From Parcubacteria group bacterium Athens0416_74 (GTDB lineage Bacteria > Patescibacteriota > Minisyncoccia > Phycocordibacterales > UBA2100): DNA of 5,877 nucleotides. Under the pieces are notes generated by a model. It ran no database searches. It was not told where the DNA came from and worked only from the letters and a program-made list of their open reading frames with translations. Position numbers and translations under genes: made by a program. Positions 4,894 to 5,877 of this stretch are shown here, in pieces (position 1 is the stretch's first letter; every line of letters starts with the position of its first letter). The stretch spans positions 1 to 5,877 of the forward strand of contig VMEY01000059.1 of NCBI GenBank assembly GCA_007375785.1, read 5' to 3'.

Positions 4894-4898
4894 CCCTC
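4894..4898 (-). promoter_or_regulatory. Shine-Dalgarno site for the kinase GTG start
   Basis: GAGGG on the minus strand lies 4 nt before the GTG at 4889 and decides that start over ATG 4877. It stands out because the other genes in the window lack such a site; internal operon genes may need it where leaderless initiation is impossible. Confidence 0.55.
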
Positions 4899-4903
4899 AA
4901 AAA

Positions 4904-5752
4904 TTAATGTTGCTCGTGCTTATCAGCAACGATTATAGAATACTCCCAAAGGCCCTTTTTGAGCGCATGAATTTGTCTCCACGAAGCATAGTAATTCTCT
5001 AATCGCTCTTTGCGGAAGAAGAGCGGAGCAATACAGAGCGCAATCGGGTAGTTCAAGATACTCAAAATCTCCAACCTGCGTAACGAGGGCCTGATGTTTT
5101 CCGTGGCGTCACGGATTTGAATATTCTTAAAACCGCTATTTTCGAGCTCGTGCTTGTATTCACCCCTCGTCAATAAACCGGGCATCGCCCATCCATCAAG
5201 CCACGGTGCCAGAAATTCTCTCTCAGTATTGGTGAGGTCGTCTCTCAGAGTGTATTCAGCAATCACGATTCGCCCACCGAGCTTAAGTACACGATGCGCT
5301 TCATCGAGCACGACTCGTCGATCTTTTGCATGGACGAGACTTTCCACCGCCCAGTAGATATCAAAATGTGCAGAGTCATATGGCAGTGCAGAGTAATCAC
5401 CTTCAGTAATACGCACTTTTTGCTCTAGGTGCCGCTCGTGTATGTATCGCTTTCCTCTCTCTGCCTGCAATGGGCTCAGTGTAATACCCTCGACATTGCA
5501 TCCGTAAGTTTCTGCAAGCCACATCGCGCTCCCGCCATAGCCGCAGCCAGCATCGAGCACCATGTCTTCTTGTGATATGCGGGCTGCCTCCGCAAGAACC
5601 TCATTCAACCTCGCGAGCGCCTGACGATGAGTTCGCGCCTTCTCGTCGTAGTATCCAAAATGCACGTCCCTATTATCGCCCCCGGTCCAAAGGGCACGAT
5701 AGTCGATATGCGTGGCATCGTAATACTGTATGACTCGCTGCGTGTGATTCAT
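4904..5752 (-). CDS. Class I SAM-dependent methyltransferase (sterol/tocopherol methyltransferase-like)
   Basis: This 282-residue protein is complete. The N-terminus (YYDATHIDYRALWTGGDNRD...HFGYYDE, 10-37) is the substrate-cap segment typical of the sterol C24-, gamma-tocopherol and small-molecule N/O/C-methyltransferase group. SAM-binding motif I is LDAGCGYGGSA (66-76), with acidic Glu88 at the end of strand 2, GDYSALPY (118-125) with Asp119, motif IV FDIYWAVESLVH (130-141), and the RVLKLGGR loop (154-161). The C-terminal third has a hydrophobic stretch (about 240-255) and a YYASWR segment, as in relatives acting on lipid-like or aromatic substrates. The substrate is not deducible. The ATG at 5752 overlaps the TGA of the preceding gene as ATGA, which indicates translational coupling, and the kinase follows after 14 nt. 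There is no Shine-Dalgarno sequence of its own. Confidence 0.9.
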   Translation of the reverse strand: MNHTQRVIQYYDATHIDYRALWTGGDNRDVHFGYYDEKARTHRQALARLNEVLAEAARISQEDMVLDAGCGYGGSAMWLAETYGCNVEGITLSPLQAERGKRYIHERHLEQKVRITEGDYSALPYDSAHFDIYWAVESLVHAKDRRVVLDEAHRVLKLGGRIVIAEYTLRDDLTNTEREFLAPWLDGWAMPGLLTRGEYKHELENSGFKNIQIRDATENIRPSLRRLEILSILNYPIALCIAPLFFRKERLENYYASWRQIHALKKGLWEYSIIVADKHEQH

Positions 5753-5877
5753 GCAATCAACGATGCGTGCAGCCGGCCCAGCAGCACGGGCGACGCATCC
5801 CGCTCTTTAGCTTCGAGAGCCCTTTCTCGATACGAATGCTTCTCGTCTCCGCCTTTTTGCCCGATGTGACCCAGCAA
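5749..5877 (-). CDS. 3' end of an unidentified gene (continues beyond the right edge)
   Basis: The minus strand is open from the window edge to a TGA at 5749-5751, giving the last 42 residues of a protein. The tail is charged and helix-like: GQKGGDEKHSYRERALEAKE, then a segment ending VLLGRLHASLIA. I do not recognise it. Evidence that it is real: the frame has no stop across the edge region, and the amino-acid mix is normal (alternating charged and Leu/Ala). Its stop also overlaps the methyltransferase start as ATGA, the usual sign of coupled operon genes. The overlapping plus-strand frame (5627-5869) reads mainly Arg/Ser and is antisense to the methyltransferase. Confidence 0.6.
   Translation of the reverse strand: MLGHIGQKGGDEKHSYRERALEAKERDASPVLLGRLHASLIA

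Noticed and set aside
5627..5869. Plus-strand 80-codon frame at the right edge
   Set aside because: It is antisense to the methyltransferase N-terminus and to the partial gene, and has no recognisable motif. The minus-strand genes are coupled by an ATGA overlap.
1..5877. CRISPR array, tRNA or rRNA genes, insertion sequences, toxin-antitoxin or phage modules
   Set aside because: I saw no regularly spaced repeats, cloverleaf-like sequences, transposase motifs or terminal repeats on either strand, and the gaps between genes are short (all under 150 bp).

Overview
The window looks like chromosomal DNA of a candidate-phyla-radiation bacterium, most likely a Parcubacteria lineage with near-50% GC (inference). 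Reasons: a housekeeping EngB GTPase sits among small-genome families common in that group (DUF5666-like secreted repeats, COG2316-type HD hydrolase, stand-alone FIST protein, YeaQ/GlsB-type membrane protein, DoxX). Shine-Dalgarno sequences are nearly absent, and -10 boxes lie so close to start codons that leaderless transcripts are likely. TGA is used as a normal stop, so the code-25 lineages (Gracilibacteria and relatives) are excluded. There are no RNA genes, CRISPR arrays, insertion sequences or origins that I can see.

Layout, left to right. The left edge holds the 5' end of a DoxX-family gene (minus strand) behind a promoter whose -35 box sits in the loop of a 9-bp inverted repeat. Next, on the minus strand, come a YeaQ/GlsB-family small membrane protein with a good intrinsic terminator, a COG2316-like HD hydrolase, a secreted protein with three DUF5666-like repeats, and EngB. 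FIST, the only plus-strand gene, is divergent from EngB; the 149-bp gap between them carries two extended -10 promoters and several dyads. FIST converges on the right-hand block across a 60-bp gap with no clear terminator. The right block is a tightly packed minus-strand operon. In transcription order it reads: 3' end of an unidentified gene, a class I SAM methyltransferase (ATGA overlap), a uridine-kinase-like P-loop kinase that is broken in this sequence, and a small five-helix membrane protein that appears to carry the conserved Ser/His/Asp/His pattern of the CREST membrane hydrolase superfamily.

How the genes fit together. EngB is ribosome-assembly housekeeping. The DUF5666-like secreted protein and the HD hydrolase are 12 bp apart and probably co-transcribed. 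The right-hand methyltransferase-kinase-membrane protein set is the most accessory-looking part and could act on a small molecule or lipid, but no substrate can be read from the sequence. Most of the window is ordinary. The observations most worth a check are the CREST-like mini membrane protein, the out-of-frame internal deletion in the kinase, and the dyad-rich EngB/FIST and DoxX promoter regions.
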